Of a DNA stretch of 64,000 bases, positions 1 to 8,675 are shown piece after piece. Each line of letters begins with the position of its first letter. Position 1 is the first letter of the stretch. Below the pieces are notes generated by a model. That model saw nothing but the letters and a program-made list of their open reading frames with translations, made no database searches and was not told where the DNA came from. Origin of the DNA: DATILL01 sp035476575 (GTDB lineage Bacteria; Actinomycetota; Actinomycetes; Mycobacteriales; JACQDL01); contig DATILL010000040.1 in assembly GCA_035476575.1 (NCBI GenBank), forward strand, positions 88,492 through 152,491, given 5' to 3'. Made by a program: the position numbers and the translations under genes.

Positions 1-360
1 ACCAACCAGGGCCGCGACATCGGCGCCTGGTTCATCACCATTGCCCGCAACATCGTGCTGGACCACGTCAAGTCAAGCCGTTACCGGCTGGAGATCACCA
101 CCGCCGAAATGCTGGACGCGGACACCGTCCAGGAGGGTCCGGAGGGATCGGTCCTGGACCGGCTGACCAGCGCCGAGCTGCTCCGCTGCGTCAAGCAGCT
201 CAACGCCGAACAGCAGGAGTGCATCGTGCTGCGCTTCCTGGAAGGGCTGTCGGTGGCGGAGACTGCACAGGTGATGGGCAAGAACGAGGGCGCCATCAAG
301 GCGCTGCAGCACCGGGCCGTACGGCGGCTGGCCACGCTGCTGCCAGAGGGGCTGCGATGA
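1..360 (+). CDS. ECF RNA polymerase sigma factor, BldN-like (5' truncated)
   Basis: The reading frame is open from the window edge, so the N-terminus is missing. The visible 119 residues begin in late region 2 (GAWFITIARNIVLDHVKS, where the -10-recognising helix and RpoE-type DNA-contact residues lie). They continue through a linker into region 4, whose helix-turn-helix reads LEGLSVAETAQVMGKNEGA followed by the typical IKALQHRAVRRL recognition helix. Region 4 binds the -35 element. The next gene is a membrane DUF5667 protein like RsbN, the anti-sigma of BldN in Streptomyces. This pairing makes a BldN-type developmental sigma factor the best guess. Membership of the ECF family is secure; the BldN assignment is inference from the neighbour and the general sequence style. 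Confidence 0.85.
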   Translation, partial: TNQGRDIGAWFITIARNIVLDHVKSSRYRLEITTAEMLDADTVQEGPEGSVLDRLTSAELLRCVKQLNAEQQECIVLRFLEGLSVAETAQVMGKNEGAIKALQHRAVRRLATLLPEGLR

Positions 361-401
361 TCTATGGCGTAACCCGGAAGGGTAGGTGGTCGTTGTCCGG
401 G

Positions 402-421
402 GTGACCACCGAGGTGGTCAC
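402..421. repeat. Short GTGACCAC/GTGGTCAC palindrome between sigma and anti-sigma genes
   Basis: Two perfect 8-bp inverted arms (402-409 and 414-421) are separated by 4 bp, just upstream of the anti-sigma start. The arms share the GGTGACCAC core of the large intergenic palindromes found elsewhere in this window. It may be a minimal copy of that family or an operator; the sequence alone does not decide. Confidence 0.4.
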
Positions 422-451
422 GGCGCGTACTTGCTTCCCCGGAGACAGGCG

Positions 452-1657
452 ATGGTTGTCATGGTGAGGTCACGCCGGGCGGGGGAGTTCGCCCGTCTGG
501 TCGATCTTGCTGTGGATCGCCAGAGCACCGAGGCGGCCAGATACTTTGCCGAAGATTCGCGCACCACGGAGCTGCTCACCGTAGCCCATGCGCTGCGTGA
601 GGTCCGTCTCGACGCGGGGCCTGACCCAGAGTTCGCCCAGCGGCTCCGGCGTCGGCTGGTGGCGGTCGCCAGCGTCAAGCCGCCAGAGCTGGTCGATGAG
701 GCGACCCAGCCCGTGCCGCGACCGCGCAACCCACTGAGCCTGGCCAGGGGCGGTGCCGGCCTCAGGGGCAGTGCGCACCGTCCGGCGGCACACCGCTCCA
801 GGCCACAGCGCAGTCCGAAGCTGGCGTTCCTGGCCGGCACGCTGGCGGCGATGGTGCTGGTCACCGGCCTGACCATGTTGGCAAGCAGCCGGGCGCTGCC
901 AGGTGACGCGCTCTACGCGCTCAAGCGCAGCAGCGAGCACCTGGAGCTGGCCCTGGTGCATGACCCGAAGGAGCGGGGGCTGCGCCAGCTCGGCTTCGCC
1001 CAGACCAGGCTGGGCGAGGTGCAGAAGCTCCTCGGCCGGGGCGGAGTCCCGCTCGACCCGCGGGCCCGGACTGGCCCGGACGGTGAGCCGCTGGCCACGG
1101 GGGACACCTCGCTGGTCAGCCAGGTGCTGCGGGACATGGACAGCGACACCCTCCAGGGCGTCCGGCTGCTGATGACGTACGCCGTGCAGAAGTCGGTCGA
1201 CGCGCCGCTGGCCACGCTGTCCGGGTGGGCTACCGACCAGCGGGCCGAGCTCAGCTCGGTGCTGGCGCTGCTGCCCGAGCCGGCCAGCGCGCAGGCGCGT
1301 GAGTCGCTGGTCCTGCTGGACCGGCTGACGACGCGGATCCAGCAGCTCCGTGGCGGGCTTGCGTGTAGCTGCCTCACCGGCAGGACGGTGGACGACCTCG
1401 GGCCGGTGCCGTGCTCGCCATGTGTGCCGCTGGTCGCACCGACTACGCCTGAGGGTTCGTCGGGGCAGCGTTCCGGGGGTCCGTTGGCGCCCGTGCCAGG
1501 TGGCCCCTCCGGCACATCCACGCCGCTGGTACCAGGCCTGCCGAACGGGTCGGGCGCGCCGGCTCCCACCCGGCCGGGCACGCTGCCCACGGTGCCAGCG
1601 GGGCAGGGCACCACTCCTCCGCCGTTGCTGCCGTTGCCGCCGATATTTGGGGGATGA
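452..1657 (+). CDS. Membrane anti-sigma factor, DUF5667 (RsbN-like)
   Basis: This is a 401-residue protein. A cytoplasmic N-terminal part of about 120 residues should bind the sigma factor. One membrane segment follows at about residues 122-145 (LAFLAGTLAAMVLVTGLTML). Directly after it comes the DUF5667 hallmark GDALYALKRSSEHLELAL, a helical extracytoplasmic domain. The last 100 residues are Pro/Gly/Ser rich and low in complexity. I chose the ATG at 452 because GGAGA lies 8 bases upstream; a second in-frame ATG at 461 is possible and the frame is open further upstream. It lies about 90 bp after the sigma gene, as in bldN-rsbN pairs. Its expected role is to hold the sigma factor at the membrane until a developmental signal. 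Confidence 0.8.
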   Translation: MVVMVRSRRAGEFARLVDLAVDRQSTEAARYFAEDSRTTELLTVAHALREVRLDAGPDPEFAQRLRRRLVAVASVKPPELVDEATQPVPRPRNPLSLARGGAGLRGSAHRPAAHRSRPQRSPKLAFLAGTLAAMVLVTGLTMLASSRALPGDALYALKRSSEHLELALVHDPKERGLRQLGFAQTRLGEVQKLLGRGGVPLDPRARTGPDGEPLATGDTSLVSQVLRDMDSDTLQGVRLLMTYAVQKSVDAPLATLSGWATDQRAELSSVLALLPEPASAQARESLVLLDRLTTRIQQLRGGLACSCLTGRTVDDLGPVPCSPCVPLVAPTTPEGSSGQRSGGPLAPVPGGPSGTSTPLVPGLPNGSGAPAPTRPGTLPTVPAGQGTTPPPLLPLPPIFGG

Positions 1658-1850
1658 CGGCGTTCCTCGGTCCCCCCAGGTGCGTCGCCTCCTGCATTAG
1701 GCTCGTAGCGGACTCGGTAGCACCGCGTCATTGAGCTGCGTCATCGGACCTGCGCCACCGGACCGCGCCGTCGTACCGGATGCAGCCGTGCTGGACACAG
1801 CCGTGCGGGGGCTACCGGGGTGCCAGCGAGCCGATGAGGAGGACCGCGCC

Positions 1851-2741
1851 GTGCGCCGACTGCCCTGGCGCGGCCGAGACAGCCGGGACGCGCGGGCGGT
1901 GCTTGCCGGAACGGCAGCAGCAGCCGTGGCCGAGGTGGAGGTCGCGCTCACGGTCCCACCGGACCGCACCGCCGCGGCGTTCTTTGACGTCGACAACACG
2001 ATGATGATGGGCGCGTCGATCTTCCACTTCGCCAAGGGCCTGGCGGCGCGCAAGTTCTTCCGGACCAGCGACCTGACGTCGTTCGCCTGGCATCAGGTGA
2101 AGTTCCGGGTTGGCGGCAAGGAGTCGCGGGAGGGCATGCACGCGGCCCGCGAGTCCGCGCTCGCGTTTGTCGCCGGCAAGCCAGTGGACGAGATCGTCCG
2201 GCTCGGCGAGGAGATCTACGACGAGCTGATGGCGGAGCGGATCTGGTCCGGCTCGTACGCGCTGGCCAAGACGCACCTGGACGCCGGGCAGCGCGTGTGG
2301 CTGGTCACCGCGACTCCGGTCGAGCTCGCCTCGATCATTGCGCACCGACTCGGCCTGACCGGGGCGCTCGGCACCGTCTCCGAGGTGCGGGACGGTGTCT
2401 ACACCGGCCGGCTGGTCGGCGAGGTGCTGCACGGCCCGGCCAAGGCGGCTGCGGTACGCGCGCTGGCCGTCCGGGAGGGTCTGGACCTGGCCCGCTGTAC
2501 GGCGTACAGCGACTCAGTGAACGACCTGCCCATGCTGACCGCCGTGGGTCACGCGGTGGTGGTCAACCCGGATCCCAGCCTGCGCTCGGAGGCCCGCCAG
2601 CGGGGTTGGCAGATCCGCGACTTCCGCACCGGGCGCAAGGCAGCCCGGGTCGGCATCCCGTCAGTGCTGGGTGCCGGCGCGATCGCCGGGGTCGTCGCTG
2701 GCGCGGTGGCGATTCGGCGTCGGCGTCCGGCGAGCGGGTAG
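1851..2741 (+). CDS. HAD-superfamily subfamily IB hydrolase (SerB-like phosphatase)
   Basis: The protein is 296 residues from a GTG start preceded by GAGGAGG. The frame is open further upstream to 1731, but that part is low complexity. HAD motif I is FFDVDNT (nucleophile and acid/base Asp), motif II is WLVTATP, and motif III/IV is AYSDSVNDLPML. The cap insertion is helical, as in subfamily IB. The C-terminus ends with a hydrophobic stretch (VLGAGAIAGVVAGAVAI) and an Arg-rich tail, suggesting membrane association. The substrate is unknown; relatives act on phosphoserine or on lipid phosphates. A lysophospholipid acyltransferase lies convergently next door, as often in actinobacteria, which fits a lipid role, but this is inference. 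Confidence 0.82.
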   Translation: MRRLPWRGRDSRDARAVLAGTAAAAVAEVEVALTVPPDRTAAAFFDVDNTMMMGASIFHFAKGLAARKFFRTSDLTSFAWHQVKFRVGGKESREGMHAARESALAFVAGKPVDEIVRLGEEIYDELMAERIWSGSYALAKTHLDAGQRVWLVTATPVELASIIAHRLGLTGALGTVSEVRDGVYTGRLVGEVLHGPAKAAAVRALAVREGLDLARCTAYSDSVNDLPMLTAVGHAVVVNPDPSLRSEARQRGWQIRDFRTGRKAARVGIPSVLGAGAIAGVVAGAVAIRRRRPASG

Positions 2742-2833
2742 GGTCGGAGCGGCGCGGTCTCGGGCGCGGCCAGCACCGGGCCGACCGGTGCCAGTCCTCG
2801 CCACCGCGGTGCCACCCTGGCCGCCAGCGGTCG

Positions 2834-3706
2834 TCAGCGGAAGGCGGTCCGGCGCCGTTGCAGCAGGCGGTAGAGGGTCTGCTGGATGGTCTCGCGGACC
2901 TGGTCGGTCAGGTTAAAGACCAGCATCGGGTCATCGGCGTGCTCGGTCAGCCGCGCTGTCTCGATCGGCTCGCCAAACTCGATCAGCCACTTGCTCGGCA
3001 GCGGCAGCAGCCCGAGCGGCCCGAGCCAGGGAAACGTCGGGGTGATCGGGAAGTACGGCAGGCCGAGCAGCCGGGCCAGCAGCGTGGCGTTGCCGAGCAT
3101 CGGGAAGATCTCCTCCGAGCCCACCACCGCGCACGGGATGATCGGCACACCGGTCTTCAACGCCGCCGTGACGAAACCGCCCCGGCCGAAACGCTGCAGC
3201 TTGTACCGCTCGGAGAACGGCTTGCCGATCCCCTTGAACCCCTCCGGCCACACCCCGACCAGCTCGCCGAGGCGCAGCAGCCGCTCGGCGTCGGGGTTGC
3301 AGGCCAGCGTGTTGCCCCCCTTGCGGGCGTACTCGCCCAGCCCGGGGGTGGAGAAGACCAGGTCCGCGCCGAGACCACGCAGGAACCGCCGGCTCGGATG
3401 CTCGTCGTGTAGCGCAAGGTGCACCATCACCGAGTCGATCGCGACCATGGTGCCGGCGTGGTTGGCCACCACCAACGCGCCGCCCTGGTCCGGCACGTGC
3501 TGCAACCCGGCCACCTCGACCCGCCACCACATCTTGTACAGCGGGCGGAACAGCGGCATCAGCACGTTCTCGGTCAGCTCCGGGTCGAACCCGAAGTCAT
3601 CGACCTCGTACTGACCGGTCAGCCGGCGCCGCAGGAACGCCAGCCCGCGGGTGACCCGCTCCTCCCAGTCCTGCTCGACGGCCAGCGTCCCGGGCGTGCT
3701 GGTCAT
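2834..3706 (-). CDS. 1-acyl-glycerol-3-phosphate acyltransferase family (PlsC-like)
   Basis: This is a 290-residue acyltransferase. The conserved active-site block is VVANHAGTMVAIDSVMV, with His and a downstream Asp. Acceptor-binding motif III is VGVWPEGFKGIG, and a late motif reads VPIIPCAVVGSEE. Family members transfer acyl groups from acyl-CoA or acyl-ACP to glycerophospholipids at the inner membrane face. The His-Asp spacing is longer than the classical HX4D, as in a group of actinobacterial paralogues whose substrates are poorly known. Its start overlaps the stop of the upstream SDR gene by 4 bp, so the two are translationally coupled. Confidence 0.85.
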   Translation of the reverse strand: MTSTPGTLAVEQDWEERVTRGLAFLRRRLTGQYEVDDFGFDPELTENVLMPLFRPLYKMWWRVEVAGLQHVPDQGGALVVANHAGTMVAIDSVMVHLALHDEHPSRRFLRGLGADLVFSTPGLGEYARKGGNTLACNPDAERLLRLGELVGVWPEGFKGIGKPFSERYKLQRFGRGGFVTAALKTGVPIIPCAVVGSEEIFPMLGNATLLARLLGLPYFPITPTFPWLGPLGLLPLPSKWLIEFGEPIETARLTEHADDPMLVFNLTDQVRETIQQTLYRLLQRRRTAFR

Positions 3707-4791
3707 CGGCTGGCCCGGTCACCGGCGGTACCGTCCGGGTGGCCGCCGGGTCGCGGCCGACCGACCAGGCCGGCCAGGGTGCGCTCGATCCGCCCGACCA
3801 GGGCAGGGTCGACAACCGCGCGCAGCCCGGACGACTGGACGAAGTCGTCGAACGCCTCGGCGGTCGTGTACTTCGGCGTGTAGCCGAACTCGTTCTTCAG
3901 CCGGGTGTTGTCCACGACCCGGCCGTAGTGCAGGTAGCGCACGTTCTCCGGGGGGTAGGTGACCAGCTTGGACCGCCGGGTCAGCCCGGCCAGCAGGTTC
4001 ATCGCCGGCTTGACCACCGGCAGCATCAGCCGGCCAGCCCGCCGGATCGCCTGGGACAACGTGAGAATGCCGTCGCCCGCGACGTTGTAGGTGCCGGGGC
4101 GGTCCTCGGTGGCGGCCAGCCGGAGGATCTCCAGCGCGTCGTCCTCGTGCAGGAGCTGGACTCGCGGGTCGTAGCCGAGCACGGTCGGCACCACCGGGCG
4201 GGAGAGGTACCGGGTCAGCGGCGAGTCCACGTGTGGCCCGATGATGTTCGAGAACCGCAGCACGGTCAGCGCGACGTCCGGCCGGCGCCGGCCGAAGCCT
4301 CGCACGTAGCCCTCGATCTCGACCGCGTCCTTGGCCCAGCCGGCGGGCAGCGGCACCCGCGGCTCGGTGTCCTCGGTGAACAGCGCCGGGTCACGCGGCG
4401 AGGCGCCGTACACCGCGGTGCTGGACTTGACGACCAGCCGGCGCACCGCGGCGGACTTCTGGCAGGCGGCGAGAAGCTGCATGGTGCCGATGACGTTCAT
4501 CTCCTTGGTCGGCACCCGACCGGCCACCGCGCCCGGCGTGGAGGTGATGCTCATGTGCACCACGGTGTCCACCGCCGCGGTCGCGATCACCTTGGCGATC
4601 AAGGGGTTACGGATGTCCGCCCGGACGAACTCCGTCCGGCCGAGCATGCCGGCCACCTCCCGGTCGGGCGGGGCGGTGTCAACCCCGATAACCCGCTCGA
4701 CGTCCGGGTCGGCAGCCAGCCTGGCGGCCAGCCGACCACCGAGGCTCCGGCTGACGCCGGTCACCAGGACAACCTTGGGCGGCATCGGCAC
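3703..4791 (-). CDS. NAD-dependent epimerase/dehydratase (extended SDR)
   Basis: The protein is 362 residues with an N-terminal Rossmann fold. The glycine-rich motif TGVSRSLGGRLAARL binds NAD(P), and the acidic residue in VIGVD contacts the ribose. The catalytic region has SSTAVYG followed by the fold's usual helices (positions about 120-130). The late motif YNVAGDGILTLSQAI is typical of the extended SDR and UDP-sugar epimerase-like group. It heads a two-gene operon with the acyltransferase. Proteins of this type beside such acyltransferases are conserved in actinobacteria, but the substrate is not established. The sequence does not show whether it acts on a sugar nucleotide or a lipid-linked group. 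Confidence 0.82.
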   Translation of the reverse strand: MPMPPKVVLVTGVSRSLGGRLAARLAADPDVERVIGVDTAPPDREVAGMLGRTEFVRADIRNPLIAKVIATAAVDTVVHMSITSTPGAVAGRVPTKEMNVIGTMQLLAACQKSAAVRRLVVKSSTAVYGASPRDPALFTEDTEPRVPLPAGWAKDAVEIEGYVRGFGRRRPDVALTVLRFSNIIGPHVDSPLTRYLSRPVVPTVLGYDPRVQLLHEDDALEILRLAATEDRPGTYNVAGDGILTLSQAIRRAGRLMLPVVKPAMNLLAGLTRRSKLVTYPPENVRYLHYGRVVDNTRLKNEFGYTPKYTTAEAFDDFVQSSGLRAVVDPALVGRIERTLAGLVGRPRPGGHPDGTAGDRASR

Positions 4792-4906
4792 TCCCCCATC
4801 CAGGCTTCGAACCGGATCGTACCTAGAGGACTGCGGGACCGGATACGGTCAGTGAGCAAATACACGCGGATTGGTGACAGACCGATCCCCCGTCCAGGGG
4901 GGCCGA

Positions 4907-5005
4907 CTACTTCTTGTTGCGACGCTGGACCCGCGTCTTCTTCAGTAGTTTGCGGTGCTTCTTCTTCGCCATACGCTTGCGGCGCTTCTTGATGACTGAA
5001 CCCAT
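4907..5005 (-). CDS. Small basic ribosome-associated protein bS22 (AURKAIP1/COX24 domain)
   Basis: A 32-residue, extremely basic peptide begins MGSVIKKRRKRMAKKKHRK and ends QRRNKK. This matches the actinobacterial bS22 family (AURKAIP1/COX24 domain), a small subunit protein seen in mycobacterial ribosomes and often missed by gene finders. It lies between the SDR gene and the excisionase-like HTH gene, its usual position in actinobacterial genomes. A short upstream gap allows its own promoter. Confidence 0.93.
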   Translation of the reverse strand: MGSVIKKRRKRMAKKKHRKLLKKTRVQRRNKK

Positions 5006-5123
5006 GTACGAACCCCTTGACAGTGATCGAGGACGACGTCCCCCGAAGGTTACCGGTTGATCATCAGCCGCCTCACCCGCAGCCACGGTCCGTCCACAAC
5101 CTCTTTGCCCTCAAACGGCGGCC

Positions 5124-5402
5124 TCAACCGGCCTCGATGAAGGCATCGCGCAGGTAGTCGTGCACCGCCTTCTCCGGCACGCGGAACGAGCGGCCCACCC
5201 GGACCGCGGTCAGCTCCCCCGAGTGCACCAGCCGGTACACCGTCATCTTGGACACTCGCATCACCGCCGCCACCTCGGCAACGGTCAGGAACCTCACCTC
5301 CGCCAGGCTAGGCTCCGGCCGCGGCGCCTCGGCGGCGTCACCCCGGGTCGGCCCAGCGGACCCGGCCACCCGCCCCGGTCGGGGCGCGTCAGACGTGGAC
5401 AT
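5124..5402 (-). CDS. Excisionase-type helix-turn-helix DNA-binding protein
   Basis: The protein has 92 residues. The first 35 are Pro/Gly/Ala rich and probably disordered. The rest is a MerR/excisionase-like winged helix: LTVAEVAAVMRVSKMTVYRL, then VHSGELTAVRVGRSFRVPEKAV. It belongs to the BldC/Xis-like small-regulator class but is distinct from the true BldC later in this window. Equivalent genes sit beside bS22 and near proC in Streptomyces. Its targets are unknown. Confidence 0.85.
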   Translation of the reverse strand: MSTSDAPRPGRVAGSAGPTRGDAAEAPRPEPSLAEVRFLTVAEVAAVMRVSKMTVYRLVHSGELTAVRVGRSFRVPEKAVHDYLRDAFIEAG

Positions 5403-5565
5403 GCGTCACCGCACCTTCGACACGTGTCGGGCCGCCGGCTTCCCCTCCGGCGAGCGTTGACGCGCACGTGCTGCCTCTGAGCGTAGCGGGACCACTGTGA
5501 CCACTGCGATACGCAGTCCGAGCGGTCTTCTCGCCCTCTCGGGCCGGGCCGGCGACGGCCTGACG

Positions 5566-6375
5566 CTACTCGTGCACCCGGCCAAGCTCTCGGCTGCGGT
5601 CCCGGGCGGCTTCGATGGCGGTGATCAGGGCTGCCCGGACCCGGTGGTTCTCCAGCTCGCGGATGGCGCTGATCGTCGTACCGGCCGGGGAGGTGACCGC
5701 CTCGCGCAGCGTGACCGGGTGCTCGCCGGAGTCCCGCAGCATCACCGCGGCACCCAGCGCGGCCTGCACGATCAGGTCGTGCGCCACCGCCCGGGGCAGG
5801 CCAAGCAGGATGCCGGCGTCGGTCATCGCCTCGACCAGGTAGTAGAAGTACGCCGGCCCGCTGCCGGACAGTGCGGTCACCGCGTCCTGCTGCGACTCCG
5901 GCACCCGGACCACCTTGCCCACCCGGGACAGCAGCTCCTCGACCAGGGCCAGGTGTCCCTCGGCCGCGTACGGGCCGGCCGAGACCGCGCTCATCGCCTC
6001 GTCCACCAGCACCGGAGTGTTCGTCATCACCCGGACCACCGGCACGCCGTCGGCCAGCCGCTTGCCGAAGTACGCCGTCGGGATACCGGCCGCGAAGGAC
6101 ACCACCAGGTTGCTCGGCGTCACCATCGGGGCCAGCTCGTCGAGCAGCGCGTCGATGTCCTGCGGCTTGACGGTCACCAGCAGCACCTCGGCCAACGCGG
6201 CGGCCTGCCGGTTGTCGACCGCGCGGACGCCGTACCGCTCGGTCAGCAGCACGGCCCGCTCCGCCCGCCGGGCGCTGAACAGCACGTCGGATGCCGGGGT
6301 GCCGGCCCGCAGCATGCCGGACAGGAGCGCCTCACCGAGCTTGCCGGCGCCGAGTACCGCGAGTGTCGTCGTCAT
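5566..6375 (-). CDS. proC: Pyrroline-5-carboxylate reductase
   Basis: The protein is 269 residues and catalyses the last step of proline synthesis, reduction of P5C with NADPH. The N-terminal Rossmann motif is AVLGAGKLGEALLSGML. The mid motif TVKPQDI and the ProC signature region near the C-terminus (SGSGPAYFYYLVEAM...TSPAGTTISAI) are intact. The ATG at 6375 overlaps the stop of the upstream proline dehydrogenase gene by 4 bp, which supports this start over the longer open frame reaching 6456. Coupling of a biosynthetic gene to a catabolic one is discussed in the findings. Confidence 0.95.
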   Translation of the reverse strand: MTTTLAVLGAGKLGEALLSGMLRAGTPASDVLFSARRAERAVLLTERYGVRAVDNRQAAALAEVLLVTVKPQDIDALLDELAPMVTPSNLVVSFAAGIPTAYFGKRLADGVPVVRVMTNTPVLVDEAMSAVSAGPYAAEGHLALVEELLSRVGKVVRVPESQQDAVTALSGSGPAYFYYLVEAMTDAGILLGLPRAVAHDLIVQAALGAAVMLRDSGEHPVTLREAVTSPAGTTISAIRELENHRVRAALITAIEAARDRSRELGRVHE

Positions 6376-7292
6376 CTGGTGCTCACCATCGAACGCAGGA
6401 AGAAGGTCAGGTTGGCCGGTCGCTCGGCCAACCTGCGCATCAGATATCCATACCACTCGTCCCCGTAGGGCACATATACCCGCACCGTCTCACCCCGGCC
6501 GGCAAGCCGCTTCTGCTCCTCCGGCCGGACGCCGTACAGCATCTGGTACTCGTACGACCCCCGCTCCCGCCCGTACCACCGGGCCCGCTCCGCCGCGATC
6601 GCGAGCAGCCGTGGGTCGTGCGTGGCGACCATCGGGTAGCCCGAGCCGGCCAGCAGCACCTTCAGGCAGCGCACGTACGACCGGTCGACGTCGAACGGGT
6701 CGGCGTAGGCGACCTCGGCCGGCTCGTTGTAGGCGCCCTTGCACAGCCGCACCCGGGAGCCGGCATAGGCGAGCTCGCGGCAGTCGGTCTCGGTCCGCCT
6801 CAGGTACGCCTGCAGCACCGCGCCGGTGCTCGGGTGATCCCGGCGAAGCTCGGCCAGGATGGCCAGCGTCGAGTCGGTGGTGGTGTGGTCTTCCATGTCG
6901 AGGGTCACCGTCGTGCCGGCGGCCTCGGCGGCGGCGCAGATCTCCCGGGCGTGCTCGATGGCGAGCCGCGGGTCCAGCGCCTGCCCGATGGCGGACAGCT
7001 TCACGCTGAGCTCCGTGCTACCGGTCAGGCCCTCCACGGCGAGCCCGGACAGCAGGGCGAGGTATGCCTTGGCGTTGGCCGCCGCGTGCTCCCGCTCGGT
7101 GGTGTCCTCACCGAGCCGGTCCAGGGACACGGCGAGCCCCTGGCCGGTCAGCTCGTGGCTGACCCGGATGGCATCATCAACACCCGCGCCGGCCACGAAG
7201 CGCCGTACCACGCTCCGGCTGACCGGGGCGGCCGTGACGAGCCGTTTGAGGCGCTCGTTGCGGGCGGCCGCGAGGATCACGCTACGCAGCAT
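6372..7292 (-). CDS. Proline dehydrogenase (monofunctional PutA-type, FAD)
   Basis: A 306-residue single-domain proline dehydrogenase oxidises proline to pyrroline-5-carboxylate with FAD. Hallmarks of the (beta/alpha)8 fold are LSVKLSAIGQALD, LDMEDHTTTDSTL, VLQAYLRRTETD, VRLCKGAYNEPAEVAY, MVATHDPRL, YEYQMLYGVRPE and, at the end, RVYVPYGDEWYGYLMRRLAERP, where the two arginines normally bind the proline carboxylate. The length fits the monofunctional actinobacterial enzyme. No P5C dehydrogenase gene is present in this window. It is transcribed with proC and probably with the isomerase-like gene upstream. Confidence 0.93.
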   Translation of the reverse strand: MLRSVILAAARNERLKRLVTAAPVSRSVVRRFVAGAGVDDAIRVSHELTGQGLAVSLDRLGEDTTEREHAAANAKAYLALLSGLAVEGLTGSTELSVKLSAIGQALDPRLAIEHAREICAAAEAAGTTVTLDMEDHTTTDSTLAILAELRRDHPSTGAVLQAYLRRTETDCRELAYAGSRVRLCKGAYNEPAEVAYADPFDVDRSYVRCLKVLLAGSGYPMVATHDPRLLAIAAERARWYGRERGSYEYQMLYGVRPEEQKRLAGRGETVRVYVPYGDEWYGYLMRRLAERPANLTFFLRSMVSTR

Positions 7293-7308
7293 GCCGTCAG
7301 GGTACGGA

Positions 7309-8142
7309 CTAGCTCGGGACGGCGACCCGGGCGCAGGCCAGGTGCAGGCGGGTGAAGGCCAGCGCCTCGGCCAGGTCGGCCTCGCGCTCCTCCCGGCTGA
7401 CCGCCCGGCGGGTGTTCACCTCGACCACGACCGAGCCGGTGAACGCCCGCTGGGCGAGCATCTCCAGCACCGCTGCGCACGGCTGGCTGCCCCGTCCGGG
7501 GATGAGATGCTCGTCGCGCAGCGCGCCGGTGCCGTCGGCCATGTGTACGTGGCCAAGCCGGTCACCCATCAGCTCCAGCATCCTGATCGCGTCGGACCTG
7601 GACACGGCGGTGTGCGACAGGTCCAGGGTGTAGCGCTGGTGGTCCTCCATCATGGGGTCCCAGTCCGGCGCGTACGCCGAGACCTCCCGGCCACGCACCC
7701 GCAGCGGAAACATGTTCTCCACCGCGAAGATCACGTCGGTCTCGCCGGTCATCCGTTCGATCCCGCGGGTGAAGTCCCGAGCGTAGTCGCGCTGCCAGCG
7801 GAACGGCGGGTGAACGACGACACACCTGGCGCCGAGCCGCTCCGCGACCTGCCTGGCCTTGACCAGCTTGCCCCACGGGTCGGTGCCCCAGACCCGTTGG
7901 GTGATCACCAGGCACGGCGCGTGCACGGCCAGGATCGGCACGCCGTAGTAGTCGGACAGCCGGCGCAGCGCCTCAGGATCCTGGCTGATCGGATCGGTCC
8001 AGACCATCACCTCGACGCCGTCGTACCCCAGCCGCGCGGCGATGTCGAAGGCCGCGGCGGTGGACTCGGGGTAGACCGACGCGGTCGACAAGCCGACACG
8101 AGCGGACGGCACCAAAACCGGGGGGGTCGGGCGGGGGCTCAC
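7309..8142 (-). CDS. Sugar phosphate isomerase/epimerase family TIM-barrel protein
   Basis: The protein is 277 residues of the AP-endonuclease-2/xylose-isomerase-like TIM-barrel family. Candidate metal ligands fall at strand ends: GYDGVEVMVW near the start, RCVVVHPPF, VIFAVENMFPL, TLDLSHTA, LGHVHMADG and GSVVVEVN. These Glu/His/Asp positions are as expected for a divalent-metal isomerase or endonuclease-like enzyme. The substrate is not deducible. It is the first gene of a three-gene run with proline dehydrogenase and proC, with a 16-bp gap to the next gene. Confidence 0.8.
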   Translation of the reverse strand: MSPRPTPPVLVPSARVGLSTASVYPESTAAAFDIAARLGYDGVEVMVWTDPISQDPEALRRLSDYYGVPILAVHAPCLVITQRVWGTDPWGKLVKARQVAERLGARCVVVHPPFRWQRDYARDFTRGIERMTGETDVIFAVENMFPLRVRGREVSAYAPDWDPMMEDHQRYTLDLSHTAVSRSDAIRMLELMGDRLGHVHMADGTGALRDEHLIPGRGSQPCAAVLEMLAQRAFTGSVVVEVNTRRAVSREEREADLAEALAFTRLHLACARVAVPS

Positions 8143-8324
8143 AATCGGCCAGCCTACGCCGAGTTACCAGCGGGTACCGGGTCAGCGCGTGAACGTCACA
8201 CGATGTGCTCGGATCCGTAACACGCATGCGCAGGACCGTGGCCGCGTTAACAGCAAGGTGGGTTTCATCCCATTTTGTAGGTGTATCTGTGGATGACCAT
8301 CCAAATCGATCTCTGGGAGCCGCC

Positions 8325-8435
8325 GTGAGCCAGACCCGTGAGGCGATCGAGGTCACCGCTGCCCACACGTCGATCGTGCTCCGCCGGCTGCTGGCCAGCC
8401 CGAACCCACCCAACCCGGACCTGGGCACCCGCTGA
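8325..8435 (+). CDS. Possible small protein of 36 residues
   Basis: A short frame starts with GTG, preceded by GGGAG at a suitable distance. It encodes a peptide beginning VSQTREAIEVTAAHTSIVLRR and ending NPPNPDLGTR. It lies alone between divergent genes after a promoter-like, less GC-rich leader. The helical first half and Pro/Asn-rich tail are not diagnostic. I recognise no family, so this is a weak call based on the start context and codon composition. Confidence 0.35.
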   Translation: MSQTREAIEVTAAHTSIVLRRLLASPNPPNPDLGTR

Positions 8436-8675
8436 GGCGGGCGGACCTCGTCGTCGAGGGCTGCTCCTGGCGGCAGCAGGTCACCCGAGCTGATCGTCGA
8501 CATGGCACCCTCGCCAGCTCTCGCCCCGCTGGAACGACCGCACCACCGGATGGCCGGTCATTGCTCCATGATCGCGCCTTCTCCTCGCCTTACCCTCATT
8601 TTCTTCGGTACGGGCGACTCTTTGGCACGGGCCGACTCTTTTGCCACCGGACGACGCAGGAGGAGGTGGGCCACG

